A DNA stretch of 37,253 bases from Symploca sp. SIO3C6. Its GTDB lineage: Bacteria > Cyanobacteriota > Cyanobacteriia > Cyanobacteriales > Coleofasciculaceae. Below are positions 1 through 7,930 of the stretch, piece after piece. The stretch spans positions 1 through 37,253 of the forward strand of contig JAAHHJ010000049.1 in NCBI GenBank assembly GCA_010692425.1. The letters run 5' to 3'. Below the pieces are notes generated by a model that saw only the letters and a program-made list of their open reading frames with translations, did no database searches and was not told the origin of the DNA. Both the position numbers and the translations under genes were made by a program. The stretch's first letter is position 1. Each line of letters opens with the position of its first letter.

Positions 1-558
1 CTCGCCATTGGAAAGCGCACTCGTACGCTTGAGGAGAGCGGGACCTCTGGCAGGGTGGAGAAATCCCTTCTGCTAAGTTCTCTCTAAGATTCAAGAATCC
101 CCCTTTTTCTAAAAGGGGGAGTGTCAAAGGATTAATCTTTTGAGTGTTCAAAAGGGCTACTCTGTAAAGCCTCCCTTACCACTGGACAAGCGCGTTTCCA
201 CGCAATCCAGCGCGAAGGATTGCGATGGCGTGATGGTAGCTTAACTCCATCCCCCTTTTACTCTGGCGTTGGTAAGACGCTTTGAGCCAGGAGCCACCGC
301 TTTGACGAGTAACAGTGTCTACAAACTTTGTGTTGCTTGTATAAACCAACTTTGTTTACCTATTGCTCTACGTCCGTTGAGAACTTTAGTCAAGTTTTGT
401 GATTAATTTTATTCAGTTTTTTAAGTCTTTTTTCTAGACAAGCATTACTTAATCTGGTTATTATCGTAGCTATATCGGAAAAGATTGGGATGCCAAGAGA
501 ATGAGAAAATACTTGTTTTACTGGCTGGTTTATAAACCTAGTCTTGACGGTGTGGGTT

Positions 559-615
559 TGCGAGGTATCTCGCAGTTCTTCTTTGTTTGTCCTTTTAACT
601 GCGAGTACCTCGCAT
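559..615. repeat. Inverted repeat with near-palindromic arms
   Basis: The left arm (559-577) and right arm (597-615) are inverted copies differing by one indel and one substitution, separated by about 19 pyrimidine-rich bases. Each arm is itself a near-palindrome: TGCGAGGTATCTCGCA on the left and TGCGAGTACCTCGCA on the right. A pair of dyads of this form suits two dimeric protein-binding sites (partition, replication or resolution) as well as a single hairpin. Function is inferred only. Confidence 0.55.
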
Positions 616-1245
616 ATAGGTTCTTTTTATTTTTTATTTCTTTTTTATTAATTTCAAGAATGTTCAGTTTTTAAATGTGTTCAATAATTTTTTAGTCACT
701 AGGATTTTATAGAAACTTACAATATAAATAGAAAGTATTATTGGGGAGGAGTGAAACCAGTACCCAAGCTTGATAACTACCTGGGCAATTTTTCTGCAAC
801 TGCTGTTGGATGGTTGTTATCCCCTCTCAGCATGGCAATGCTTTCAGCTGTTCAGATTATGGACTAATATTAATCCAAGTGATCCGTTCGGGCGTATTTA
901 AATATCAGAACGTTGGGCATTTTTGCTTTTTAAAAGTGCTACCGATTTCAATAACTCTGTTCTATCATAAATCTTGAACAGTAGCTGCCCTTATTCAACT
1001 ATCCAAAATTCTCATATCGTAAAAAATCTAGGGGTATGTTCCTCAAAAAAAAGTTGGTCGTTCAATTAATATCACAATCGCTAATCGCCGTTAACATTGC
1101 GAAGCGGAGCGGAGCCTTTCTACCCCCGAAGGGAGGGGGAGCGTGAGATTGGGTTGATAGTGACTGGAAATTTAATTGAGTGAAGTTGACATTTTTGTAA
1201 TTAGGTTACTGATTAATAGTTTTTATTGATGATTTAAGTTCTTGA

Positions 1246-1287
1246 TTAAGTGACCGACACTTAACCCCTTCTTCAACCGACACTTAA
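1246..1287. repeat. CACTTAA dyad and 23-bp-spaced direct repeat
   Basis: TTAAGTG (1246-1252) and CACTTAA (1258-1264) form a dyad around ACCGA. The 11-mer CCGACACTTAA is at 1254-1264 and again at 1277-1287, a 23-bp period close to two helical turns. The same CACTTAA/TTAAGTG arms recur at 2317-2332 over the 5' end of repA. This iteron-like arrangement around a replication gene suggests Rep binding or autoregulation. Confidence 0.4.
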
Positions 1288-1465
1288 TTTAGTTAAGTAT
1301 ATTAGTTTAGTGTTCAAAATTGGTTATCACTGCTGTAAATAGGGTAGTGCTATTCTAAATAATGCCTAATTTTGTTATGGATTGTTGATTTTGTGGGAGA
1401 CTTAGATAGATTTTTCCAAAGAGAAGACAGTAGCTTCTGATTTTGTCAGGCTTTAGTACAGAATT

Positions 1466-2335
1466 TTATGCTAAACGGCGTGCCACTTCAGCTCTAATCT
1501 CAGATTCTGGCCAGTCGGGATTTTCCTTCATCACCTCTACTTGCATGGATAATTCTCTGCGTCGGGCTTCGTATTTTTTCAAAAGATATTCTTTGGAATA
1601 CATGTTAGGATCAGAAGCTCTTCTGCTTTTGCTTAAGTTTATTCCCAAAGAGGTAAGAAGAAGTCCGGCATATCCTTTTCTTGTGCTATTAATGTTTCTC
1701 TGTGCTTCTTTTAGTCTTAGTTCCTGCATTGCTTTCTTGCGGCGCTTGTACGCTTTCTTGCGCTCAAGTTCAAGTGTACGCTCAAGGCCTAAAGCTGCAA
1801 AGAAGTGTCTGGAAAGAACACGTATAGCAGGTAGTCCTCTGATTTCTCCGTTACTATTGGTGGTGCGTGGCTGCACTGATTTTAGAATTCCAGCTTTTTT
1901 AAGGTTGCGGATAGCCCGTTCGACTCTTCGTTTTGTTAGGTTCGTTTGCTTAACAATAAAGTCAATTGTGATGTTTTTGAATTCCTCTCCGTTAGGAATC
2001 CCAACTCTAAGGCTTGTAAGATCGCAGTATTTCAGTAGTGCTTCTATAACCCTGATACAAGCTTCTCGTTGTTCGCTTCTTTGCTGACGTGATGAACGAT
2101 TACTGGCGTTTAATGTTGGTAATATACCAGGCTTGTTGAAATACTTAATCGCACGCTCTTTGGCGAGTGACAGAATTCTTGGTAGACCCCCTCTTCCTAC
2201 TTTGATTGGACTTAGTAACTCCAAGATTGGTTTGAGTGGGTTATGACCACAACGATTGCCGCTAATTATAGTACGTAACAACTTTATAGCTCCATTTAAA
2301 AACACAAACAGTGTTACACTTAATTTTAAGTGCAA
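1466..2335 (-). CDS. repA: Plasmid replication initiator, IncFII RepA-like
   Basis: Probable replication initiator of this plasmid. I recognise it by resemblance to the RepA proteins of IncFII plasmids: a basic N-terminal part; a central winged-helix segment in which a helix (about residues 130-146, with TKRRVERAIRNLKKAGIL) leads to a beta-wing; then a stretch with HFFAALGLE followed by a long Arg/Lys-rich helix; and a C-terminal helix ending SEIRAEVARRLA, like the end of IncFII RepA. Length (289 aa) fits. The first available start is TTG at 2335; a GTG at residue 11 is an alternative. The dyad at 2317-2332 covers the 5' end and could be an autoregulatory site. It is transcribed away from parA-parB, with an AT-rich spacer between. 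The match is remembered, not searched; an unrelated winged-helix plasmid regulator is the main alternative. Confidence 0.65.
   Translation of the reverse strand: MHLKLSVTLFVFLNGAIKLLRTIISGNRCGHNPLKPILELLSPIKVGRGGLPRILSLAKERAIKYFNKPGILPTLNASNRSSRQQRSEQREACIRVIEALLKYCDLTSLRVGIPNGEEFKNITIDFIVKQTNLTKRRVERAIRNLKKAGILKSVQPRTTNSNGEIRGLPAIRVLSRHFFAALGLERTLELERKKAYKRRKKAMQELRLKEAQRNINSTRKGYAGLLLTSLGINLSKSRRASDPNMYSKEYLLKKYEARRRELSMQVEVMKENPDWPESEIRAEVARRLA
2317..2332. promoter_or_regulatory. Dyad over repA start
   Basis: CACTTAA (2317-2323), two spacer bases and TTAAGTG (2326-2332) form a perfect 7-bp dyad within the first codons of repA as called. It uses the same heptamer as the dyad at 1246-1264 beyond the other end of the gene. 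It could be a Rep autoregulation site; it may also mean that translation starts downstream (GTG, residue 11). Confidence 0.4.
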
Positions 2336-2874
2336 AAATTCTGTTAAGAGCTTTGAAAAGTATTGAAATAGAAAAGAAAAAGATGTAGATTTGAATTAAT
2401 GTTTTTTTCAAATCTTTAACAAAAAATTCAAGATTTTTTTCTTTTTATTTTCTTGTTTAAAAGATTTTTTCAAAGCTTTTAAAGCTTAGCAGATAGACTA
2501 AAGGTAGCTGTGGTAGGTTGCCTTTAGGATTTCTGTATTTCTTCTGTGTTATTTCATTTCTTGACCTTAATAGATAAAATTTTTCAAATCTCCAGTTTAG
2601 TTCACCTGAAATGAACTAAACTATTTCCTATTTCACCATTATTTTCAATATATTGCAACTCAATAGATATAGATAAAAAAACTACTACACCGTTTTACAG
2701 AAAAATGGATCGGAGGTATTTAGAGGTTGGAATTCTGTTGTTTTAAGTTGTATAGCGCTTTTAGGTTCCCTTTCTAAATTCACTCTTGTACACTATGGCT
2801 TGTCCGATACTGTTATTCTCAATCCTAATTATAGGTACTTGTTTAGTGGCATTTATTGCTTATTGTGAGAAGAT
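2336..2874. other. AT-rich repA/parA intergenic region with dyads
   Basis: No gene seen. The first 150 bases are almost all A/T with poly-T and poly-A runs. Dyads include AGATTTGAA/TTCAAATCT (about 2389-2418), AGCTTTGAAAA paired with TTTTCAAAGCT further right (near 2470), and a perfect 11-bp stem, AGTTTAGTTCA (2594-2604) with TGAACTAAACT (2612-2622). The region must hold promoters for both repA and parA, and is a reasonable place for origin melting or a centromere. Confidence 0.5.
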
Positions 2875-3714
2875 ATGGAAAAAATTATTGCGATATTCAA
2901 TCAGGCTGGTGGAGTTGGAAAATCAACTCTAACCCACAATCTTGGTTATGAATTACACCAAAGAGGAAGGCGAGTACTTCTTATAGATATGGATCCACAG
3001 GGGTCGCTGACAGATTTTTCTGGTATTGAGTCAGCCGATGTAGAAATAACCATTAGTCTGCCTATTTTGGACAGGCAAGACACCCCGCAAGTGGAGACAG
3101 CGATTGTTAAGACAGCAATGGGAATAGATTTGATTCCTGCTAGTTCAGTTCTCGCAGAAAATGAACTGGCAATTAATGGTTTGTGGGCGCGTGAAACGCA
3201 GCTTAAGAGAGTATTGTCTGGGGTGCTTGCACTATATGACTATATATTGCTTGATTGTCCCCCGTCACTTGGAATTTTTTCTGTTATGTCCTTAGTTGCA
3301 GCAACTGATGTATTGATACCTGTGGAAACTCAGTATAAGGCTTTGAAAGGAACGAAGATAGCATTGAAGATTGTCAGGCGAGTTCAGAACGCTTTTAATG
3401 AGAATCTTCAGATTTTTGGCTTTGTGCCTACCATTTATGATTCAAGGAGGAGTATGGACAAGCGCTCCTTGAAGATCATGAAGGATGACTTGCCTCAGTT
3501 TGGTCCAGTGCTTGAAGTTGTACCGAGCGCGACAGCCTTTACTGAAGCGTCGAGTATTCATGAACCTCTTGAAAACTATTCCCCTAGACATCTTGCTTTG
3601 AAGCCTCTTCAAAGGCTTGTAGATCACATAGAAGGTAGAGTAGTGGACATTTCCGGTAATGGAGCTGAAACATTAATGATAGGGAATGAAAAAAAATTAG
3701 TTGCACAAAATTGA
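2875..3714 (+). CDS. parA: ParA-type partition ATPase
   Basis: Walker-type (MinD/Mrp/ParA superfamily) ATPase that segregates plasmid copies together with ParB. Seen in the sequence: a deviant Walker A, QAGGVGKST (residues about 10-18), with the signature lysine; the switch region LLIDMDPQGS (about 35-44); and Walker B ILLDCPPS (about 122-129). At 279 aa with no N-terminal helix-turn-helix, it has the short (type Ib-like/chromosomal-like) ParA layout, although its partner is a full-size ParB. It is followed after 51 bases by parB on the same strand, so the two are very likely co-transcribed. It starts at ATG 2875 with a GAGAAG purine stretch just upstream. Confidence 0.95.
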   Translation: MEKIIAIFNQAGGVGKSTLTHNLGYELHQRGRRVLLIDMDPQGSLTDFSGIESADVEITISLPILDRQDTPQVETAIVKTAMGIDLIPASSVLAENELAINGLWARETQLKRVLSGVLALYDYILLDCPPSLGIFSVMSLVAATDVLIPVETQYKALKGTKIALKIVRRVQNAFNENLQIFGFVPTIYDSRRSMDKRSLKIMKDDLPQFGPVLEVVPSATAFTEASSIHEPLENYSPRHLALKPLQRLVDHIEGRVVDISGNGAETLMIGNEKKLVAQN

Positions 3715-3765
3715 GATGGGAATATCTAGGTACTGAAAGGGTATTAATATAGTGGTGAAGGTCTA

Positions 3766-4740
3766 ATGAGTAACACGAAAGTAAGAGAATTTAAGGCAGG
3801 ATTTTTTCAGATTAAGGAGGACTCTCCAGAAGAACTTAAGCGTTTTTCTCAAGCGTTTGGAAGTGGACAAGTGCAACAATATGAACTTAAAACTGTTAAC
3901 ATAGTGGATATTGCGTTGCCTGAGTCTCAACCAAGGAAATACTTTGACGATGACGCCTTGCAAGCTCTTTCTGATTCTATAAGGATTCATGGGGTAATTG
4001 AGCCACTTGTCGTTAGGTCTCTAGGGCAAGAATGCTATGAGCTGATAGCTGGAGAAAGACGATTAAGAGCTTCTAGGATGGCTGGTCTTGCCCGTGTACC
4101 AGAAGCAGTGATGAATATAAATCGAGAACAGGCGACTGAACTTGCTCTCATAGAGAACCTTCAACGAGAAGATTTAAATCCAGTTGAGGAAACAGAAGCA
4201 GTCTTGGGTTTAATTTCACTAAAATTTGATATTGGAAGAGATGATGCTATTGCAGCACTTTATAGTCTCAATAATAAAGTGACTACGGGTTCTAACCATA
4301 ATGTTATGGTTAGGGAAGACGATCTTCAAAAGCTGTTCGACTCTTTGGGGTGTGGCAAGTGGCAATCTTTCGTAAAAAATCGCTTGCCACTTTTGAAGCT
4401 CCCTACCGATATTCTTGAAGCACTTTGCTCAGGCAAGATTGCTTATACTAAGGCTCTGGTTATTACCAGAGTGAAAGATGAAGAAGCGCGAAAGCACCTG
4501 CTAAACAAAGCAACTGAGCAAAACCTGAGTCTTTCTGTTATTAGGCAAGAGGTAAAATCCTTGTTAGCTGGAGATACGAAAGTCAATGTAGGTTTGACAT
4601 TTTCGGCAAAGAAATCTTTGAAGTTGATACAGAAAAATATAACTCGCTCTAATGCTTGGAATGACTGTGAAGTATTAAGAATCCTACAGGAATGTGATGC
4701 CAAGATGAATGATTACCTTAACAGAAATAAAAGTGATTGA
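3766..4740 (+). CDS. parB: ParB-type centromere-binding CTPase
   Basis: ParB/Spo0J family protein that loads on parS sites and stimulates ParA. The ParB/Srx fold begins near residue 43 (VNIVDIALP, then QPRKYFDD). The CTP-binding signature is present: GERRLRAS (residues about 96-103) and ENLQREDLNPVEE (about 128-140). A helix-turn-helix region follows (about 145-230), then a C-terminal part (about 240-324) probably used for dimerisation. The length (324 aa) is normal. The ATG at 3766 has GAAGG about six bases upstream. No perfect parS consensus was recognised nearby; the AGTACT repeats at 5091-5134 downstream are a candidate. Confidence 0.95.
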   Translation: MSNTKVREFKAGFFQIKEDSPEELKRFSQAFGSGQVQQYELKTVNIVDIALPESQPRKYFDDDALQALSDSIRIHGVIEPLVVRSLGQECYELIAGERRLRASRMAGLARVPEAVMNINREQATELALIENLQREDLNPVEETEAVLGLISLKFDIGRDDAIAALYSLNNKVTTGSNHNVMVREDDLQKLFDSLGCGKWQSFVKNRLPLLKLPTDILEALCSGKIAYTKALVITRVKDEEARKHLLNKATEQNLSLSVIRQEVKSLLAGDTKVNVGLTFSAKKSLKLIQKNITRSNAWNDCEVLRILQECDAKMNDYLNRNKSD

Positions 4741-4756
4741 ATTTAAGGGATTGGTT

Positions 4757-4897
4757 CTACATTACGCATTCCAAACCAGTAGGAAACGGTAGTAGGTGAT
4801 GCCATTTAACCAGGTAGTTACCATCCTTGCCCCAACATCCTAAAGGTTGAGTGCCATTAAAATCGAAAGAATCAACAAGACGAATTGAGCCTTGGCG
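4757..4897 (-). pseudogene. Unidentified coding remnant (C-terminal end)
   Basis: On the minus strand a reading frame closed at 4757-4759 reads well as protein, with WGKDGNYLVKWHHLLPFPTG near its end. It is cut by an in-frame TAG at 4898-4900 and has no start. It looks like the last ~46 codons of a degraded gene downstream of parB. I do not recognise the family. Confidence 0.35.
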
Positions 4898-5090
4898 CTA
4901 GGTCTTATTTTCATAAGAAAGTAAGTATTAGGGTATAACATTTGTATTTGAGTTGTGAAGTTGTTGATTGAGGCAAGGAGCCAGAATAGACAGGGGTATC
5001 AGTCAATTACAGATATTAGATGATGGGGTTATACTTTTTCACGTTTCATTTAGAAATGCTATATTAAGGTAGGTTAAGAATTACGCACTA

Positions 5091-5134
5091 AAGTACTAAA
5101 GCATTTAAGTACTGAAGTACTAGAGTATTTAAGT
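5091..5134. repeat. Iteron-like AGTACT repeats
   Basis: Two 20-bp direct repeats, AAGTACTAAAGCATTTAAGT (5091-5110) and AAGTACTAGAGTATTTAAGT (5115-5134), differ at two positions and are 24 bp apart. The palindromic core AGTACT occurs at 5092, 5108 and 5116. The site lies 350 bases 3' of parB, where partition centromeres are often found, but also at the edge of the cargo insertion. No function is proven. Confidence 0.45.
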
Positions 5135-5141
5135 CCCTTAA

Positions 5142-5176
5142 ATATCATAAGTCGCCTGTGTGAATGTTTTAGTTAT
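5142..5176 (-). pseudogene. C-terminal remnant of a 10119-10391 paralogue
   Basis: These 35 bases match 10123-10157 with two mismatches. In the intact gene they encode the last codons (FPQATYDI and the residues before). Homology stops abruptly at 5176. The matching N-terminal piece is at 8938-8985 on the same strand, so the two are the ends of one gene whose middle has been replaced by the 3.76-kb cargo. Confidence 0.7.
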
Positions 5177-5222
5177 AGAGATATTTTTTTCGTTTTAGGC
5201 AAAGTTTGTCTCTTCAAATATG

Positions 5223-5256
5223 AAGGGTTATGCCGTTAAATTACAGCATAACCCTT
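5223..5256 (-). terminator. Hairpin 3' of the DegT gene
   Basis: A perfect 11-bp stem (AAGGGTTATGC at 5223-5233, GCATAACCCTT at 5246-5256) with a 12-base loop lies five bases beyond the stop codon of the minus-strand aminotransferase. There is no long U tract on either side, so it is terminator-like rather than a textbook intrinsic terminator. Confidence 0.5.
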
Positions 5257-5260
5257 AACT

Positions 5261-6469
5261 TTAGAGCACAACCATTTTGGCTACCTCACGAAAACCTTCT
5301 ATGTACAGTTGGAAATCATCATTATCAGAGACTCGTGCAGGGATGAAAATTTTAATAGCATTGTCGTAAAATTTACGTGCCATTGGAAAGTTGTCATTCA
5401 TATTACCTATGTTGGCATCATAAAAATCAGGACGAACCGTATGAGGCTGTGCGAACAGAGGTAGTAGATGGTTGGGACAGGTTGACATAGGGATATCAAC
5501 TTCCCCTAACTTATATTCATTCTGTAAAAGTTCTACAAACTCACTCCTTGAAAACTTTGATTTCGTAGCATCGTACTGCATAACCAATGCATACCAAGTA
5601 GGTTGATATTCAACCGGAAACTTGGGCATTGTAAGAAAAGGAACATCAGAGAATGTTTCAATCCACTCTTGGGCATATAACCGCTTCTGTTTCAACCACT
5701 GATCAAACTGAGAAAACTGTTGATTAGCAAGGGCTATTGCCAAGGGACTCGGTCGTAAGTTCATTCCAGCACCTGTGATACTATATAGCGCAAACTTACT
5801 TTCAGGGGACAGTTCTTGGAAACAACGCTTATTAAAATGTCCTAGAAAGACAGCATGTTCATACATAGAACGATTAGACGTTGCTAAAATACCTCCCTGT
5901 CCAGCAGCGACAACTTTTTTCCCTTGTAAACTCCATGCGGCCATATCTCCCCATGTTCCAACTTTCCGGTCGCCAATAGTTGCTCCATGTGCATGTGAGC
6001 AATCCTCCAAAAGAAACAAGTTAAATCGTTTACAGAGTGAAGAAATTTTTGGCATGTTACATGGAATGCCCCACATATGAGTAACGATTACCGCTTTCGT
6101 TCTTTCGGTTTTTTTCCGAATAATTTCTTCAGGATCAAAGTTTCCATCTTCAGAACAATCACAAAATACGGGCGTCAAACCCCATTGAATCATTGGGGAA
6201 ATTGTAGCAAAGAACGTATATGTTGGGACTAAAACTTCATCACCAGGTCTTAATCCCAATGCTCCAAACATAGCCCATATTGCTGTAGTACCTGAATTAA
6301 ATACTACACTGTAATCTAGCAAGTGATAGTCAGCAAAAGCCCTTTCAAACTCATCATAGATTCCCTCTTTTTTGTATAGGGAAATACTTGTATGAAGTTG
6401 CTTGATTACAGCTTCGTCAGAAGCCGAATCAATAATAGGCCATTCAAATCTGTGCATTTCTCTAAACAT
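5261..6469 (-). CDS. DegT/DnrJ/EryC1/StrS PLP aminotransferase
   Basis: Fold-type I pyridoxal-phosphate enzyme of the sugar (or cyclitol) aminotransferase family. These enzymes usually transfer an amino group from Glu or Gln to a keto-sugar nucleotide or keto-inositol. Visible landmarks in order: FNSGTTAIWAMFGALG (phosphate-binding region), GDEVLVPTYTF, VTHMWGIPCNM, LLEDCSHAHGA (aspartate contacting the pyridine nitrogen), and WSLQGKKVVAAGQGG carrying the Schiff-base lysine. I prefer ATG 6469 (402 aa); the frame stays open to a TTG at 6529, which would give 422 aa. It diverges from the IMPase-NUDIX gene across about 125 bases, so the two probably share a control region. The substrate cannot be read from sequence; with an inositol-phosphatase relative next door, an aminocyclitol or amino-sugar product is possible. 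Confidence 0.88.
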   Translation of the reverse strand: MFREMHRFEWPIIDSASDEAVIKQLHTSISLYKKEGIYDEFERAFADYHLLDYSVVFNSGTTAIWAMFGALGLRPGDEVLVPTYTFFATISPMIQWGLTPVFCDCSEDGNFDPEEIIRKKTERTKAVIVTHMWGIPCNMPKISSLCKRFNLFLLEDCSHAHGATIGDRKVGTWGDMAAWSLQGKKVVAAGQGGILATSNRSMYEHAVFLGHFNKRCFQELSPESKFALYSITGAGMNLRPSPLAIALANQQFSQFDQWLKQKRLYAQEWIETFSDVPFLTMPKFPVEYQPTWYALVMQYDATKSKFSRSEFVELLQNEYKLGEVDIPMSTCPNHLLPLFAQPHTVRPDFYDANIGNMNDNFPMARKFYDNAIKIFIPARVSDNDDFQLYIEGFREVAKMVVL

Positions 6470-6596
6470 GATAATAAAACCTACTAATCGTCGTCGAGAA
6501 AGGCTATCAAATTTAATAAAATTAATCAAAATAATGTTTGCTTAAAAAGAGTTATTAGAATAGCATCTGTTTGTACTCTTTTTGAGGAATTGTTTT

Positions 6597-7877
6597 ATGA
6601 ATAGTCAACTAGCTGAACTGAACCGAGAAAAGACGATTGAGGTGCTAAATCTTATAGCGAATAAAACCGGAGAAATTATTCGCCACTACTTCCGTAATTT
6701 GCAGAGCATTGAATATAAAGCAGACCAAAGCATTGTAACTGTTGCTGATCAAAAAGCTGAGGAAGTAGCTCGTGAAATTATTAACAGCGCCTTTCCAGAC
6801 CATAATATTCTCGGCGAGGAATTTGGTGAGACAAATAAGGCTAGTCCATTTAAGTGGGTAATTGATCCAATTGACGGTACTACCAGTTTTGCTGCTGGTT
6901 CCTTCGATTTTGGTACTGTAGTAGGTCTACTTTTTAATGATCAGCCGATTTATGGAATGATAAATCAACCGATTATCGGTGATTTATTAATCGGTGATAA
7001 TGAGACTACAACTTTAAACGGGATACCGCTTAACAGAGGGAAAACAAAGAAAAGACTCTCCGAAGCTATTCTATCTATTCCCGATGTATTTAGCGTTGAG
7101 AGATTCCAATCCTGGGACTCTTTCTATGCGTTGTCTAAGAAGGTTAAATGTGTGCGAACCTGGGGCAATGCATATGGTTATGCGCTGTTAGCTATGGGAA
7201 ATATTGATATCATGCTAGACCCAATAGTTAGCACTTGGGACATTGCTGGAGTGATTCCTATAGTCCGTGGTGCTGGATGCGTAATTACTGACTATAAAGG
7301 TAATCCATTTTCCAGCAGTCAACGCGACGTAATCGCTGCGAAATCACATCTTCACCCCATTGTTCTCAAAGACTTGTCGGTGAAGGCAAATGCCACTAGT
7401 AGAATGACTAGTTTAAGTGAGGAATCTCTTCGATTTTCCAAGTCACCGGAACTATCAGAACTAATGCAAAAGGCTGCTTATGATGGAGTCAGTCGCTGTG
7501 TAGTTGGTGCGATTTCGGTTGATGCTAATGGTAAGGTTTTTCTTATGCAGCGTTCACCTGACGAGTTTATGGCAAATTGTTGGGAATTTCCAGGAGGTGG
7601 CGTAGATGAGGGAGAATCTTTGATAGAAGCCTTGGTAAGAGAAGTTCGAGAAGAAGCCGGACTAGTTGTTACCGAAATTATCGACTATGTTGATTCATTC
7701 GACTATGAAGGAGATGGGGGTAAGTTGAATCGGCAATTTAATTTCACCGTGATGGTGACTGGAATGCCTGTTCTAAGTAAAGAACATTCTTCTTATCGAT
7801 GGGTTGCTATTGATGAGGCTCTAAATATGACTGAACTGAGTGATATCTTTAAGAGTTCACTTGAAAAAATTGGATAG
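6597..7877 (+). CDS. Inositol-monophosphatase-like / NUDIX fusion
   Basis: Two-domain enzyme. The N-terminal ~260 residues are an IMPase-family (SuhB/HisN/CysQ type) Mg-dependent phosphatase: GEEFGE, then WVIDPIDGTTSFAAG, and STWDIAG near the end supply the metal and phosphate residues. The C-terminal ~140 residues form a NUDIX hydrolase with a complete box (G-x5-E-x7-REV-x-EEAG-L, near residues 332-355). A joined sugar- or inositol-phosphatase and nucleoside-diphosphate-derivative hydrolase suggests removal of phosphates from a nucleotide-linked intermediate; this is inference. The ATG at 6597 follows GAGG at a 9-base spacing and is preferred to the TTG at 6582. It diverges from the DegT gene and ends in a strong terminator. 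Confidence 0.88.
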   Translation: MNSQLAELNREKTIEVLNLIANKTGEIIRHYFRNLQSIEYKADQSIVTVADQKAEEVAREIINSAFPDHNILGEEFGETNKASPFKWVIDPIDGTTSFAAGSFDFGTVVGLLFNDQPIYGMINQPIIGDLLIGDNETTTLNGIPLNRGKTKKRLSEAILSIPDVFSVERFQSWDSFYALSKKVKCVRTWGNAYGYALLAMGNIDIMLDPIVSTWDIAGVIPIVRGAGCVITDYKGNPFSSSQRDVIAAKSHLHPIVLKDLSVKANATSRMTSLSEESLRFSKSPELSELMQKAAYDGVSRCVVGAISVDANGKVFLMQRSPDEFMANCWEFPGGGVDEGESLIEALVREVREEAGLVVTEIIDYVDSFDYEGDGGKLNRQFNFTVMVTGMPVLSKEHSSYRWVAIDEALNMTELSDIFKSSLEKIG

Positions 7878-7896
7878 GTTTAGGTTTAAGAATTTT

Positions 7897-7928
7897 GAGA
7901 GAGGAATTAGGATCCTCTCTCTTTTTTT
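7897..7928 (+). terminator. Intrinsic terminator of the IMPase-NUDIX gene
   Basis: A perfect 9-bp stem, GAGAGAGGA (7897-7905) and TCCTCTCTC (7913-7921), with a 7-base loop, is followed by seven T. It sits between two convergent genes; only the plus-strand side has the full U tract. Confidence 0.88.
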
Positions 7929-7930
7929 AA

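Larger units (their letters stand above)
1..1442. other. Gene-poor stretch downstream of repA
   Basis: No convincing gene is seen here on either strand. A 38-codon GTG reading frame at 751-867 follows a GGGGAGGA stretch, but the Shine-Dalgarno-like bases touch the start codon, so I do not call it. The region holds the inverted repeat at 559-615 and the CACTTAA elements at 1246-1287, both listed separately. Since it lies 3' of repA, and replication origins of IncFII-type plasmids lie downstream of repA, this stretch is one of two candidate origin regions; the other is 2336-2874. I saw no TTATCCACA DnaA box by eye. Confidence 0.45.

Noticed and set aside
751-867. 38-codon GTG frame after a purine-rich stretch
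   Set aside because: The ribosome-binding-like bases abut the start codon, no family is recognisable, and there is no support from context.
1443-2087. Long plus-strand reading frame opposite repA
   Set aside because: It has low-complexity Leu/Ser/Arg composition typical of antisense frames, whereas the minus strand reads as a recognisable replication protein.
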